NCBI RefSeq assembly: GCF_043951865.1
Contig: NZ_JBINJF010000005.1
Span: forward strand, 124,001-188,000
Direction: 5' to 3'
DNA from: JAMQKA01 sp043951865
GTDB taxonomy: Bacteria; Bacteroidota; Rhodothermia; Balneolales; Balneolaceae
DNA length: 64,000 nt
The position numbers and the translations under genes were made by a program. The notes under the pieces were generated by a model, which saw only the letters and a program-made list of their open reading frames with translations, was not told the DNA's origin and ran no database searches. Positions 25,031 to 34,437 of the stretch are shown here, piece by piece (position 1 is the stretch's first letter; each line of letters begins with the position of its first letter).

Positions 25031-26569
25031 TCATTTATTCATGGAAATCAGGAACTCCTCGTTGTCTTTGGTGCCCTTCATCTTGTCAAGCAGAAATTCC
25101 ATCGCCTCATTGGCATTCATGCGGTTCAGATAGCGGCGCAGCAGCACCACTTTTTCACGTTCACTTTCGGGCACAATAAGCTCTTCACGGCGGGTCCCGC
25201 TCTTGAAAATATCCATTGCGGGAAAGATACGCCGATCGGCCAGGTTTCGATCCAGAACCACCTCCATGTTACCGGTACCTTTGAATTCCTCGAAAATCAG
25301 GTCATCCATGCGGGAACCGGTCTGCACCAGCGCGGTTGCCAGGATAGAGAGGCTGCCGCCATTTTCGATATTTCGGGCCGAGCTGAACAACTGGCGCGGG
25401 GCCTTGAGAGCTTCCGAGTCTACCCCACCCGACATCGTACGGCCGGTGTTAGGGGCACAGATGTTGTAAGCACGCGCCAGGCGGGTGATGGAGTCCATCA
25501 GCAGCAATACATCGTGGCCGCTCTCTACGAGCCGTTTCGCTTTTTCAAAGACAATTTCCGACAGTCCGATATGATTTTCAGGCCGTTCATCAAATGTAGA
25601 AGCCACAACCTCGGCATTTTCCACATTGCGCTCCATCTCGGTGACCTCTTCCGGCCGTTCATCTATAAGCAGGATTATGACCTTCGTATCCGGCGCATTT
25701 TTGTTGACAGCGTTGGCCACATTTCGCAGGATGGTTGTCTTTCCCGTTTTCGGCTGTGCAACGATCAATCCCCGCTGTCCTTTACCGAGCGGGGCAAATA
25801 GATCGATGATACGGGTGGTATACTCCTGGGGATCGTACTGCAGCTTGTACCGTTCATTCGGATAGATCGGCAGCAGGTCTTCAAAATCCTCCCGGTTGTC
25901 CATGTCGTGCGGAATCTTGCCGTTAACACCATCAACGCGCAGCAAGGCAAAATAGCGCTCTCCCACTTTCGGGGGACGAATGATGCCGATCACGCAGTCG
26001 CCCTGTTTCAGGCGGAACCGCTTTATCTGGGAGGGAGAGACATAGATATCATCCGGACTGGCCTTGTAATTATAGTTCACTGAGCGCAAAAACCCGTATC
26101 CGTCCGGCAAAATTTCAAGGGTGCCCTCGTTGATAAGATACGGACCCAGCCCCGGGCGTATCTCCTCTATTCGTTCCTGTAGCGTCGGGGCGTCAGACTC
26201 GGGGAGAATATCGTGCACACTCTTTTTCTTCTTGCCTCCGCCCGATTTTGATTTCGATTTTGAGCTCGAATTACTCCGGGACCGGCTTCGGCTTTTTTTG
26301 CTGCCGTTGTCGTCAGAATTTTTCTTGTAGGGTTGGGTGTGCTGTATCTCTTCATCATCATTTTTATTGGCCGAAGAGGTTGCGTCAGGCATCGATTCCG
26401 CCTGCTCGCGGGCTGTCTCGCTAATCTTGTCAATGAGCTGCTGTTTGCGCAATCCGCTTATAGACTTCAGTCCCTGTTCACGGGCAAGTTCTCGCAATTC
26501 TTTCACCGTCTTGCGATGTAGTTTTTCAATTTCCTCTTCAGTCAACCCATCGGTCTGGATATCCGACAT
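25031..26569 (-). CDS. rho: Transcription termination factor Rho with basic low-complexity insert
   Basis: ATP-dependent RNA helicase that terminates transcription. Residues ~15-55 form the Rho_N helical domain (LHRKTVKELRELAREQGL...), ~60-125 a Ser/Lys/Arg-rich disordered insert (SRSRSRSNSSSKSKSK, then KKKK), ~150-225 the cold-shock-like RNA-binding domain (GTLEILPDGYGFLRS), and the rest the RecA-like core with Walker A (AQPKTGKTTIL), Walker B (VILLIDERPEEV), Q-loop and R-loop regions (ALVQTGSRMDDLI). The insert is found in Rho from several phyla and can bind RNA. The gene is monocistronic and convergent with the MBL gene. Confidence 0.97.
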   Translation of the reverse strand: MSDIQTDGLTEEEIEKLHRKTVKELRELAREQGLKSISGLRKQQLIDKISETAREQAESMPDATSSANKNDDEEIQHTQPYKKNSDDNGSKKSRSRSRSNSSSKSKSKSGGGKKKKSVHDILPESDAPTLQERIEEIRPGLGPYLINEGTLEILPDGYGFLRSVNYNYKASPDDIYVSPSQIKRFRLKQGDCVIGIIRPPKVGERYFALLRVDGVNGKIPHDMDNREDFEDLLPIYPNERYKLQYDPQEYTTRIIDLFAPLGKGQRGLIVAQPKTGKTTILRNVANAVNKNAPDTKVIILLIDERPEEVTEMERNVENAEVVASTFDERPENHIGLSEIVFEKAKRLVESGHDVLLLMDSITRLARAYNICAPNTGRTMSGGVDSEALKAPRQLFSSARNIENGGSLSILATALVQTGSRMDDLIFEEFKGTGNMEVVLDRNLADRRIFPAMDIFKSGTRREELIVPESEREKVVLLRRYLNRMNANEAMEFLLDKMKGTKDNEEFLISMNK

Positions 26570-26712
26570 AATGCTCTATTTACTGTGATTGGTTAAATTA
26601 GTGTGAGATGAATAAAAAATTCGTAGTAAAAGTAAAAAATTTGTGTGCTTGAGAGAGTTGGTTACACTGCGTAATCTGCAAATGTAAGCAATCAGAATAG
26701 ATAAGAAACTGG

Positions 26713-27987
26713 TTACTGGTCGGAATGAAGTGTCTGTAACAACTTCCGAACCGATGAGTAAAAGTAAAAACTTCCAGCAAAAATTACTAATTCTGACTCA
26801 AGTTCTTTCAAAAAAAGAGGTTGTTCGTCTGGAAAAGGCTCCGCATCGGGTAACCATTTTTTTATCTCCCCCATGCCCGCTGACCTCTTTGACCCGGATG
26901 TATAATAGTATATTTTTTTGAACTTCTGAAACTCCGCCATCATTTCCCGGTCTATTTTGTCTTTCATGAGTGATAGAACCAATACTGCACGGTTCAGCGG
27001 TTTAATACGCTCAACAGAGGCCGTCATCGCCCTGACCGCCTCCAGGTTGTGCGCCCCGTCAAAATACCACTCCTTGCCGGGATCCAGTTTTTCAAACCTG
27101 CCGGGCAGATTAAACGTGCTTTTTACCTGTTTCAGACCCTCCCTGAACTGGTCTTCCGAAATATTAAATGAGTCGCCCAGCAGTTTAACAACATACCAGG
27201 CCGCAGCAATGTTGTATGCCTGCACGGAATTATTCAGATCGGTTGCAAAATGGTACTGGTGCTCCCCTTCGGCGAGGGTACATATGCCCATCTTCCAAGT
27301 GGGATTCAGGGAATGAACTTCATATACCGCTCCCCACTGACGGGCCGCCTCCTTCCGGATGAGGGTCCGCACCTCTTCGCTGGCATTCCCGACCACGACG
27401 GGCGTATGGAATTTGATAATTCCAGCTTTTTCTTTGGCAATATCCAGGATATCCTCTCCCAGAATGTCCGTATGATCCCGGGACACGTTGGTTATTACCG
27501 AGACTTCAGGACGAAGTATGTTGGTGGCATCCAGCCGCCCCCCCAGCCCAGTCTCAATAACCGCGATATCCACCTGCTGCACATGAAACCACCAGAACGC
27601 AATGGCGGTACTCAGCTCAAAATAGGAAAGGGCCGCCGCCTCGATCCGGGCACGATAGGTATTGATAAACTCCAACAACCGCTCCTCCGGGATATATTCT
27701 CCATCTACCTGGAAGCGCTCCCGGTACTCCAGCAGGTGGGGAGAGGTGTATACCCCCGTTTTATACCCTGCATTGTGATAGATTGCCCCCAGAATCTGGC
27801 AGGTACTGCCCTTGCCGTTGGTACCGGCTACATGAATGGATGGATACGACTCCTGGGGATCACCGATTTCTCCACAAAATGCCCGAAACCGTTCCAGGTC
27901 CAGCTTTGCGGCGGCCGCTCCTTCGTGTTGGAATGCAGGAATTGAGTCCAGATACCGGTAGAGATCGTCGGTACTATTTAATTTCAT
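26713..27987 (-). CDS. folC: Folylpolyglutamate synthase / dihydrofolate synthase
   Basis: Mur-ligase-family enzyme that adds glutamate to dihydropteroate/folates. The 424-residue protein has the ATP-binding P-loop in SIHVAGTNGKGSTCQILGA, FTSPHL-like YTSPHLLEYRERF, VIETGLGGRLDATNI, SRDHTDILG, KAGIIK, and GRFEKL-YFDGAHNLEAVRAM, with the DGAHN motif characteristic of FolC. It starts 53 bp from the oppositely oriented pyrD, so both promoters share a short region. Confidence 0.95.
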   Translation of the reverse strand: MKLNSTDDLYRYLDSIPAFQHEGAAAAKLDLERFRAFCGEIGDPQESYPSIHVAGTNGKGSTCQILGAIYHNAGYKTGVYTSPHLLEYRERFQVDGEYIPEERLLEFINTYRARIEAAALSYFELSTAIAFWWFHVQQVDIAVIETGLGGRLDATNILRPEVSVITNVSRDHTDILGEDILDIAKEKAGIIKFHTPVVVGNASEEVRTLIRKEAARQWGAVYEVHSLNPTWKMGICTLAEGEHQYHFATDLNNSVQAYNIAAAWYVVKLLGDSFNISEDQFREGLKQVKSTFNLPGRFEKLDPGKEWYFDGAHNLEAVRAMTASVERIKPLNRAVLVLSLMKDKIDREMMAEFQKFKKIYYYTSGSKRSAGMGEIKKWLPDAEPFPDEQPLFLKELESELVIFAGSFYFYSSVRKLLQTLHSDQ

Positions 27988-28040
27988 TTCTAATCCTTAC
28001 CTCGTACATTGTTACGGCTTTGAAGTTCACCACATTAAGA

Positions 28041-29120
28041 ATGATATACAAATCAATTATCAGACCTCTGCTCTTTGACCTGGAGGCAGAAAAAGCGCAT
28101 GAAACGACCATGGGGTTCGGTAAAATGGCCTCCCGCAGTGCGCTGCTGAAGATGGCCGGAAAAAGTTTGTATCACTATAAATCCGACCGCTTGTGTCAAA
28201 CATTCTGGGGACTCACCTTCAACAATCCGATCGGGCTGGCAGCGGGATTTGACAAGAACGGCGAAATTACCGGCATCATCGAAGCACTTGGGTTCGGCTA
28301 TACCGAAGTCGGCAGCATCACCGCCAACCCTTCAACCGGCAATCCCCGCCCCCGCGCATTCAGGCTGGAGAAAGACCAGTCCCTGATCAATCGCATGGGC
28401 CTAAACAACGACGGGGCCCAAACGGTGATCCGCCGCCTGCAGAACCAAAAGCTCGGCATACCACTCGGCATCAATATCGCCAAGACTCATGATCCCGGCA
28501 TTGTTGGTGACAAGGCGATTCGGGACTACCTGTTTAGCTTCCGGGAGGCTCAAAAGGTAGCGGATTACATCACCGTTAACATCTCGTGCCCGAATACCAG
28601 CAAGGGGAAAACCTTCGAAGAACCCGGGCCGCTTGATGAACTGCTGGCCGCTCTTAACATCAAGGAAGATGCCAGCGTTATTCCCACTCTTGTCAAATTT
28701 TCTGTGGACCTGGACCGAGACCGGCTGGAAGCACTGGTTGACATTTGCGAACAGCACCGGGTGAACGGATATGTGGCCACCAACACCTCCAGCAGTCGCG
28801 AGGGACTCCAAACCGACGCCCGGCGGTTGAGGGAAGTGGGACGGGGCGGACTCAGCGGGCAGGCGATCGCTGCACGAAGCACCCAAATCATACGGTGGAT
28901 CCACGAGATCACCAACGGTCAAAAACCGATTATCGGGGTCGGGGGCGTCAACTCTTTTGAAAGTGCCCTGGCCAAAATTCGGGCGGGTGCCGATCTTCTG
29001 CAAATATACACCGGCCTGATCTATGAAGGTCCCGGACTGATCAAACGAATTAACAAGAGGCTTGATCGCTACCTAAAAGAACATCAGCTCGATTCCATTC
29101 ACCAGCTCATCGAAGATTGA
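28041..29120 (+). CDS. pyrD: Dihydroorotate dehydrogenase, quinone-dependent (class 2)
   Basis: Fourth step of pyrimidine biosynthesis, oxidising dihydroorotate with quinone at the membrane. The 359-residue protein starts at the ATG giving MIYKSIIRPLLFDLEAEKAHE, a class 2 membrane-associating N-terminus. Core motifs: NNPIGLAAGFDKNGE, GFGYTEVGSITANPSTGNPRPR, NRMGLNNDG, VNISCPNTSKGK with the active-site serine (two Ser near), KFSVDLDRD, and the FMN-phosphate loop GVGGVNSFESALAKIRAGADLLQIYTGLIYEGP. A longer frame that opens inside folC on the other strand is not real. Confidence 0.96.
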   Translation: MIYKSIIRPLLFDLEAEKAHETTMGFGKMASRSALLKMAGKSLYHYKSDRLCQTFWGLTFNNPIGLAAGFDKNGEITGIIEALGFGYTEVGSITANPSTGNPRPRAFRLEKDQSLINRMGLNNDGAQTVIRRLQNQKLGIPLGINIAKTHDPGIVGDKAIRDYLFSFREAQKVADYITVNISCPNTSKGKTFEEPGPLDELLAALNIKEDASVIPTLVKFSVDLDRDRLEALVDICEQHRVNGYVATNTSSSREGLQTDARRLREVGRGGLSGQAIAARSTQIIRWIHEITNGQKPIIGVGGVNSFESALAKIRAGADLLQIYTGLIYEGPGLIKRINKRLDRYLKEHQLDSIHQLIED

Positions 29121-29192
29121 TACAGCCCATGCGTGAGACCTGCCGCCTGAATAGCCCTCCGAGCGTCTGCGGTCTTGTCACCTTCTTGCTCC

Positions 29193-31811
29193 CTATCTTT
29201 CAGCCTGTCCGGAAACAGGGAAAGAAAACTTGCACCGCACCCTTTTCATGCCTCGATCCAGGTTCATAGGGATGAATTCCAGGTGCTCCCGTATCGCCCG
29301 TGCAAAAGCTTCCTCGATACCCGCTCCTGGTTTCGCGGATACCCGTTGAAACTCTTCCACTGTCCCTTCCGCAGTAATCAGAAAGGAGTAATCGATTGTG
29401 CCCGGGGGGGATTCACCTTCAAGATCTTCCGGTAGTTCAACATTTGTCAAAAACTGGCTTATTCCTCCCTTTATCTTCGGTTCCAGACCCAGCTCCCGGC
29501 AGGTCGACAACGCCTCAGGAGGCCGATTTTCCTCCATTTTTCCCAGTGCTTCAGAGAGTTTAATGACCCTTTCGGCTGCCGGCTGGCTGGAAAAATTCCG
29601 GGTATGTTCATTTAGTACCGCGCGCACGGTATCCCAGTACGCTCCGCGATACTCCAGCCGGGGAACCCTGCCATCCGTGTTGGCAGAGTCTGTAGCCAGG
29701 GAATCTGATGACGGCGGTTTTACCCTAATGCTGTCCCGCCCGCGGGCCAGCCTGATGTAGTATTTTATGGACTCGTAATGAACGAGCGGGGCAGCCGGGG
29801 TCCCCTTGTTTGCCAACGCCAGGCTCCGCAACTCTTTTGCAATTTCATCGGTAGCAGCCGGTGAAGAGAGAATATTTTTCATCTGCCGGGATAGCTTCAG
29901 ATCTGTCGAATCCTTTTGCGCCGGACCCGGGGGAACGTTTTTTTCAAGACGCTGATCCAGCCGACGAGTGTAGGGGGAATCCGGGTGCTCCCTTCTCAGC
30001 CGGGCGGCCCACTGCTCCGCCTGGTCCTGATCTCCCCCGGAGTTATACAATTCATACAGTGAATACAGCGCCTTCGGGACCAGGGCATGCCCGGGATGTT
30101 GTTCCACGACTGAACGGAAGTAATGGGCCGCGCTATCCTGTTCCTGGAGCGTCAGCAGGAAGAGGTTGCCGAGCTCAAATTTTGCCGAGGCTATCTCGTC
30201 CCGCGTTTTTTGCCGTTCCTCCGGGGTAAAGGGAATTTCGCCAAGATCCAGCTCAACCGGGGAATGTGGTTGATCCGGAGAGGAGCCATTCCCTTCAGCA
30301 ACCGTCTCCTCCTGCGAGCTGTCCTGCCGGCTGTCTCCGTCACGTATCGCCTCCGCCCGGCGCCAGTTATCCACCAGGGGGCGTCCTCCCCAGACCGCCC
30401 TGAACTGCGTGCGGGCCGCGGTCAAAAGCCGGCTATTCTGATAATTCAGGAAGCCGTAGGTCCCGGAGGTACCGCTATCCCGGTTCGCACTCTCCAGGGT
30501 ATTCACATTGGTTAAGACGTTGGCATCCTGCTGGCGGTCCTCGGCCTGCTCCTCCAGCTGCCGGATTCGCTGCCGGCGTATCTCCGCAATCACGGAATCG
30601 AACCTGGCCTGTGGCAGATTTCCGAGCCACAGCAAACTATCAAGGTGACTGATCCGGTTTCGCAACTCGCTGTACCGGCCATACGCCTGCGCCAGTATGT
30701 TGGTGTTCAAGGATTCTTCCAGCGCGCCCCCCTGCTCCGAACGATCCCTTAACGAGGAAGAGGAGTCGTAGTAGGCGGCAGCCAGCTTGTACCGATTCAG
30801 ATTATTGGTGTACATCTGTCCCAGCCGGTAGTAAATATCGGCTCTCGTTTCCCGTTCCACCTGGTAGGTGGTACTGCGCAGTACCTGTTCATAAATTTGC
30901 CGGGCCGCCTCGTAGTTGCCCATCGCCTCTTCTGTTCGGGCTATCTGATAGTATAGTTCGGGCAGTCTCTCCACATTTTTGTCGTCCCTGCTCATCTTGA
31001 CAAAGATCGCCAGTGCCTGTTCCAGGTTCCCCATCTTACGCAACGCCTCAGCCTGTTTGTAGTTGGCATAATAGAGCAGGGTAAATCCGGGACGATTGGC
31101 AGAGACTTTTCCATAGGCTTCAGCCGCCGCTCCGTACTGTTCTCCAATCTCAAGAATTTGACCATGCAAAAAGTGCGCTCTCGCCTTCAGTGCTCCCTTG
31201 GGCAATCGCGGCAATGCCTGGGTTAGCAGCTGCCCGACCTGGTCCCACTGCTGCAGTTGCACGTAATGCTCGGCAAGCAGGACCTCCGCCTTTGCCCTGA
31301 GCTCCGGTTTCCACTCCCCTGACAGGCTCGATAGCTGATCTTCCAGGAATACGACACCCTCGCTGTACATCTGCAGATCGAGCAGGGCCCTGCTCTTCCA
31401 GACTACGGCACGCTGGCGCATTTCCGGCGTTTCCGCCACGTTGTACTGCTCCTCAAACTTTTGCTGCGCAGAATAATACTCCTGCCGGTAGTAATACGAC
31501 TTGCCTATGAGTTCGAGCGTCTCGTCAATCCACCGCGACTCCGGGAACTTTCGAAGGATATGGGCACCTTTGTCAATCGCATCCTGAAACTGCTGATCGG
31601 CCGAACCCAACGGGGGTTGAAAAACCCGGATTGGATCATTTACATTAATCTCCCTGGGTTGGTCCGCAAGCTGTTGAAGTGCCGCCCGGTAGCTCTCATT
31701 GGCATTGTAATAGGTGTTGTAGTAAGCGCGGAAATCGATCCAGGAGTTTTTGAGTGCGCCCCCGCATCCCATCAAGAGGGTGAGAACTGCTATTTGGAAT
31801 GCTTTTTTCAA
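29193..31811 (-). CDS. Large TPR lipoprotein, PorW/SprE-like, with TonB-like C-terminal domain
   Basis: An 872-residue lipoprotein (lipobox LLMGC, Cys16). The mature start (FRAYYNTYYNANESYRAALQQL, then a long pair of helices with ESRWIDETLELIGKSYYYRQEYYSAQQKFEE) matches the layout of PorW/SprE, the lipoproteins needed for the type IX secretion system. Residues ~60-700 are TPR-like helical pairs with repeated YYxxG/ALxx patterns and a polar Gln/Glu-rich linker in the middle. The last ~70 residues (GTIDYSFLITAEGTVEEFQRVSA... AREHLEFIPM) form a TonB-C-like domain. The start is TTG, supported by GGAAGG 6-8 nt upstream and the lipoprotein signal. Whether this organism has a full type IX system cannot be told from this window. 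Confidence 0.6.
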   Translation of the reverse strand: MKKAFQIAVLTLLMGCGGALKNSWIDFRAYYNTYYNANESYRAALQQLADQPREINVNDPIRVFQPPLGSADQQFQDAIDKGAHILRKFPESRWIDETLELIGKSYYYRQEYYSAQQKFEEQYNVAETPEMRQRAVVWKSRALLDLQMYSEGVVFLEDQLSSLSGEWKPELRAKAEVLLAEHYVQLQQWDQVGQLLTQALPRLPKGALKARAHFLHGQILEIGEQYGAAAEAYGKVSANRPGFTLLYYANYKQAEALRKMGNLEQALAIFVKMSRDDKNVERLPELYYQIARTEEAMGNYEAARQIYEQVLRSTTYQVERETRADIYYRLGQMYTNNLNRYKLAAAYYDSSSSLRDRSEQGGALEESLNTNILAQAYGRYSELRNRISHLDSLLWLGNLPQARFDSVIAEIRRQRIRQLEEQAEDRQQDANVLTNVNTLESANRDSGTSGTYGFLNYQNSRLLTAARTQFRAVWGGRPLVDNWRRAEAIRDGDSRQDSSQEETVAEGNGSSPDQPHSPVELDLGEIPFTPEERQKTRDEIASAKFELGNLFLLTLQEQDSAAHYFRSVVEQHPGHALVPKALYSLYELYNSGGDQDQAEQWAARLRREHPDSPYTRRLDQRLEKNVPPGPAQKDSTDLKLSRQMKNILSSPAATDEIAKELRSLALANKGTPAAPLVHYESIKYYIRLARGRDSIRVKPPSSDSLATDSANTDGRVPRLEYRGAYWDTVRAVLNEHTRNFSSQPAAERVIKLSEALGKMEENRPPEALSTCRELGLEPKIKGGISQFLTNVELPEDLEGESPPGTIDYSFLITAEGTVEEFQRVSAKPGAGIEEAFARAIREHLEFIPMNLDRGMKRVRCKFSFPVSGQAER

Positions 31812-31914
31812 TATACCTTCCGATCCTCGGCCTTATTTCGTCAATGAACTTCGTAAAATAACTCAAATATCACAATTTGTTTAGCTTTTATTCGCCTGGC
31901 GATACATCTCTGCG

Positions 31915-32150
31915 CTAACCCGGATTATTCACCAGGAAATTTGGTTGTGCACGAGGAAAAGGAAACATGACCGCGGAATAGTACAGGTGTACAGTGAGCA
32001 GGTCATGTTTCCTTCAACGAAGTGCACGGCCCAATTTTCGCAGCCTTTGTGAGGATACCCAAACTTGAGCTCCCGGGTATTTCAGCTAGATATCATAATA
32101 TTATTGGCTTAAGATGTAATTTGTTCTGCTTCGTGAATAATCCGGGCTAA
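31915..32150. mobile_element. MITE-like element, 228 bp, perfect 14-bp terminal inverted repeats, CTAA duplication
   Basis: CCCGGATTATTCAC at 31919-31932 and its exact inverse GTGAATAATCCGGG at 32133-32146 delimit 228 bp. Immediately outside, CTAA (31915-31918 and 32147-32150) occurs on both sides, the expected target duplication. Inside is a long hairpin: GGAAACATGACC (31961-31972) pairs with GGTCATGTTTCC (32000-32011), bracketed by GTGCAC on both sides. No transposase frame exists, so it is non-autonomous; the end sequence and 4-bp duplication suggest an IS1380-like parent, which is a guess. Confidence 0.7.
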
Positions 32151-32186
32151 AAGAAGCACCAATAAGAAACGGGAGATTTTTCTCTG

Positions 32187-32305
32187 AAGGGACCTTTGCA
32201 GAACCTGCTATTTTGTTGGATGGGGGGTTGTACCACCGACCTTGGTGCCCTTTTAAACGGGAGTATAACTCACTCAGAACAAGGAATAGAGAGATTTACA
32301 AAGCC
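32187..32305 (+). repeat. 119-bp dispersed repeat, copy B
   Basis: Ungapped partner of 18770-18888. It lies 37 bp after the right end of the MITE-like element, in the same orientation as copy A relative to the plus strand. Both copies are non-coding and lie next to gene ends. Confidence 0.75.
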
Positions 32306-32379
32306 TTCTTTTAAAAAAAGGGGTGTTCTTTTGGCTTGAACAAAAGGAAACATGTATCATGTATCGGGAGAGCAAAAAA

Positions 32380-33819
32380 CTATTCAATCGAGCTTATTTT
32401 AATCATATTGGTCCGGCCTCTTTTGGCTATCGGCATTCCGGTGGCTATAATCACGCGGTCGCCCTTGCTGACCAGCCCGTGATCGGTCAAATACTTTTCC
32501 ATCACCCGGACGGTGTGATCGGTATCCTCGTCAAAAATCCTGTCGATAATGACAGGGCGAACCCCCCACACCAGGGCCAGCTGCCGGCGGATCTTTTCGG
32601 TTTCGGTGAACGCCACTATGGTAACCTTGGGGCGAAATTTGGCAATCCGGCGGGCCGTGTTCCCCGACTGGGTAATCGTGGCGATCGCCTTGGCTTCTAC
32701 ATTATCCGACATGGAGATACAGGAATAGGCCAGCGATTCAATGATCTGCTTCTCCTTCCACTCCGGTTTTACATACTCCAGGCTGTTATAGATGTGCGAC
32801 ACCTGGGATTCCACCGAGCGACATATCTTGTCCATGGTTTTCAGCGACTCCACCGGGTACTCTCCCGCCGCTGTTTCGCCGGAAAGCATAACGGCATCGG
32901 TTCCATCGAGCACCGCGTTGGCCACGTCAGAACTTTCTGCCCGGGTTGCCCGCGGATTTTTAACCATCGATTCCAGCATCTGGGTAGCGGTAATAACCGG
33001 CTTGCCGGCCCGGCGGCACCGGTCAATAATTTTCTTCTGAATCAGCGGGACCCGTTCACTGGGCAGCTCGATACCCAGATCGCCCCGTGCCACCATAATG
33101 CCGTCGGACTCTTCAATAATTTCGTCGATCACCTCAACCGCTTCCGGTTTCTCGATTTTTGCAATGATGCCGGCCTGGCTCTCTTTGGCCCGTACCCGCG
33201 AGATAACCTCCTGGATATCACCGGCACTCCGTACAAACGACATCGCCACAAAATCCACATCCTGGTCAACCGCAAATTCCAGGTCCTCAATATCCTTTTC
33301 CGTAAGGGAGGCCATCGAAATATCAACATCAGGAAGGTTCACCCCCTTTCTGGACTTCAGCAGCCCTCCCACAATCACCTGCGCTTCGAGGTGCTCCTCC
33401 GTTTTCTTTACGACCTTCAGCTCCAGCAGGCCGTCATCCATCAAAATGGTATTTCCCTCGCGGGCATCTTTATTCAGGTAGGAATAATCGATGGGTATCG
33501 TTTTGGAGGTTCCAACAACCTCCTCGGATGTCAACTTCACATAGCTGCCGGTCTCAATTTCCTGGGCTCCATCTTTCATCGTGCCGACCCTTATTTTAGG
33601 TCCCTGCAGGTCCGCAAGAACCGCCACGCTTACATTCAGCCTGTTGGAGATACGACGTATGTGTTCAAGGGTCTCTTTGTGATCCTGGTGGGTACCATGG
33701 GAAAAATTCAAGCGAGCCACATTCATTCCGTTCCGTATCAGCTGCTCAATAACTTCCCCGGTATTCGAACTGGGGCCCAGCGTACAAACAATTTTCGTTC
33801 TTCTTTCGCCTTGTAACAT
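32380..33819 (-). CDS. pyk: Pyruvate kinase
   Basis: Last step of glycolysis: phosphoenolpyruvate plus ADP to pyruvate plus ATP. The 479-residue enzyme has RRTKIVCTLGPSS, MNVARLNFSHGTHQDH, ADLQGPKIRVG, DDGLLELKVV, DFVAMSFVRSAGDI, IIAKIEKPEAVE (K binding), GIMVARGDLGIELP, PVITATQMLESMVKNPRATRAESSDVANAVLDGTDAVMLSGETAAGEYPVE, all canonical. The ATG at 33819 is used; one TTG codon precedes it. The last domain (allosteric) is present, so the protein is full length. A long frame on the opposite strand is an artefact. Confidence 0.97.
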   Translation of the reverse strand: MLQGERRTKIVCTLGPSSNTGEVIEQLIRNGMNVARLNFSHGTHQDHKETLEHIRRISNRLNVSVAVLADLQGPKIRVGTMKDGAQEIETGSYVKLTSEEVVGTSKTIPIDYSYLNKDAREGNTILMDDGLLELKVVKKTEEHLEAQVIVGGLLKSRKGVNLPDVDISMASLTEKDIEDLEFAVDQDVDFVAMSFVRSAGDIQEVISRVRAKESQAGIIAKIEKPEAVEVIDEIIEESDGIMVARGDLGIELPSERVPLIQKKIIDRCRRAGKPVITATQMLESMVKNPRATRAESSDVANAVLDGTDAVMLSGETAAGEYPVESLKTMDKICRSVESQVSHIYNSLEYVKPEWKEKQIIESLAYSCISMSDNVEAKAIATITQSGNTARRIAKFRPKVTIVAFTETEKIRRQLALVWGVRPVIIDRIFDEDTDHTVRVMEKYLTDHGLVSKGDRVIIATGMPIAKRGRTNMIKISSIE

Positions 33820-33822
33820 CAA

Positions 33823-34437
33823 TATATAATAGGATGATTAAATACTTACAATGAATTTCAACTTGTTAAAAGAGGACGTTTAAAAAGCCCGGAACTGCCC
33901 AGGGGCAACTCCTGCGCAAATCCAGAACCGGGGGAATGATACCTCGTCGATGAGGATTTCAAAAGCGCAATTTTGCACATATCAAGTATGAACCCGCCGT
34001 TTTTTAGCATCCTCTTACACCGTCCGCAACCAGCTGTACAGTATCGAAGAAATCGCTTCTGTCCGCCAATTTGAGTTAAGGTAATATATAAATGCCGATG
34101 CTTTTAAAAGACCCACTAAATATGGAATCTCAAAGCGGAAACAAAATTAGCCTATCTTTTGAACCTTCAAAAAATTTTTTTGCTCGTTTTTTCGCCTTAT
34201 CTCCCCTGTTGGGTATGCCGTGGCCAAGCTTTATTATTCTGTTCGTGCGCGCATGGATGGAACGTTTTGGCTTATTACGGGTTTTAGCATTATGCCTGAC
34301 AGGCGATATTGACATCGACTGAGAATTACCGTTTTACCTGTTTCAGCAAAAGCCTGGCACTACAAATTAATGCTTGTATAATTTCATGTTTAACATTTAG
34401 TTATTATAGAGCAACCGTTAAACAAAGGGGTCCCATA
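33823..34437. other. Intergenic region with CCTC/GAGG repeat copy 2 and a doubtful small frame
   Basis: The divergent pyk/GWxTD promoters lie here. The repeat occupies 33885-33978 (hairpin CCTCGTCGATGAGG at 33942-33955). Around 34130-34320 both strands are open for 60-75 codons; neither product resembles a known protein and no ribosome binding site supports either. Confidence 0.4.
33885..33978. repeat. CCTC/GAGG repeat family, copy 2
   Basis: Shares the CCTC-N6-GAGGATTT...AAAGCGC/AAAATGCCG order with copies at 10713-10793 and 60241-60313, and the same GC-rich upstream arm with CCGGAAC. It lies 63 bp from the pyk start. Confidence 0.45.

Larger units (their letters stand above)
31812..32379. 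other. Repeat-rich intergenic region between the PorW-like gene and pyk
   Basis: The 568 bases hold the MITE-like element (31915-32150), the dispersed repeat copy B (32187-32305), and AT-rich flanks. The promoter for the PorW-like gene is expected in 31812-31915. No coding sequence is supported. Confidence 0.6.

Noticed and set aside
27783..28040. N-terminal extension of pyrD
   Set aside because: The extension overlaps folC on the other strand; the ATG at 28041 gives the family's true start.
32323..33816. 497-codon frame antisense to pyruvate kinase
   Set aside because: It is a shadow of the fully conserved pyk gene; proline/histidine-rich translation has no homologue-like motif.
34092..34322. 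Small frames on both strands (34092-34322 plus, 34130-34315 minus)
   Set aside because: Overlapping frames with no ribosome binding site and no known family; the plus frame overlaps the leader of the GWxTD gene only by position.
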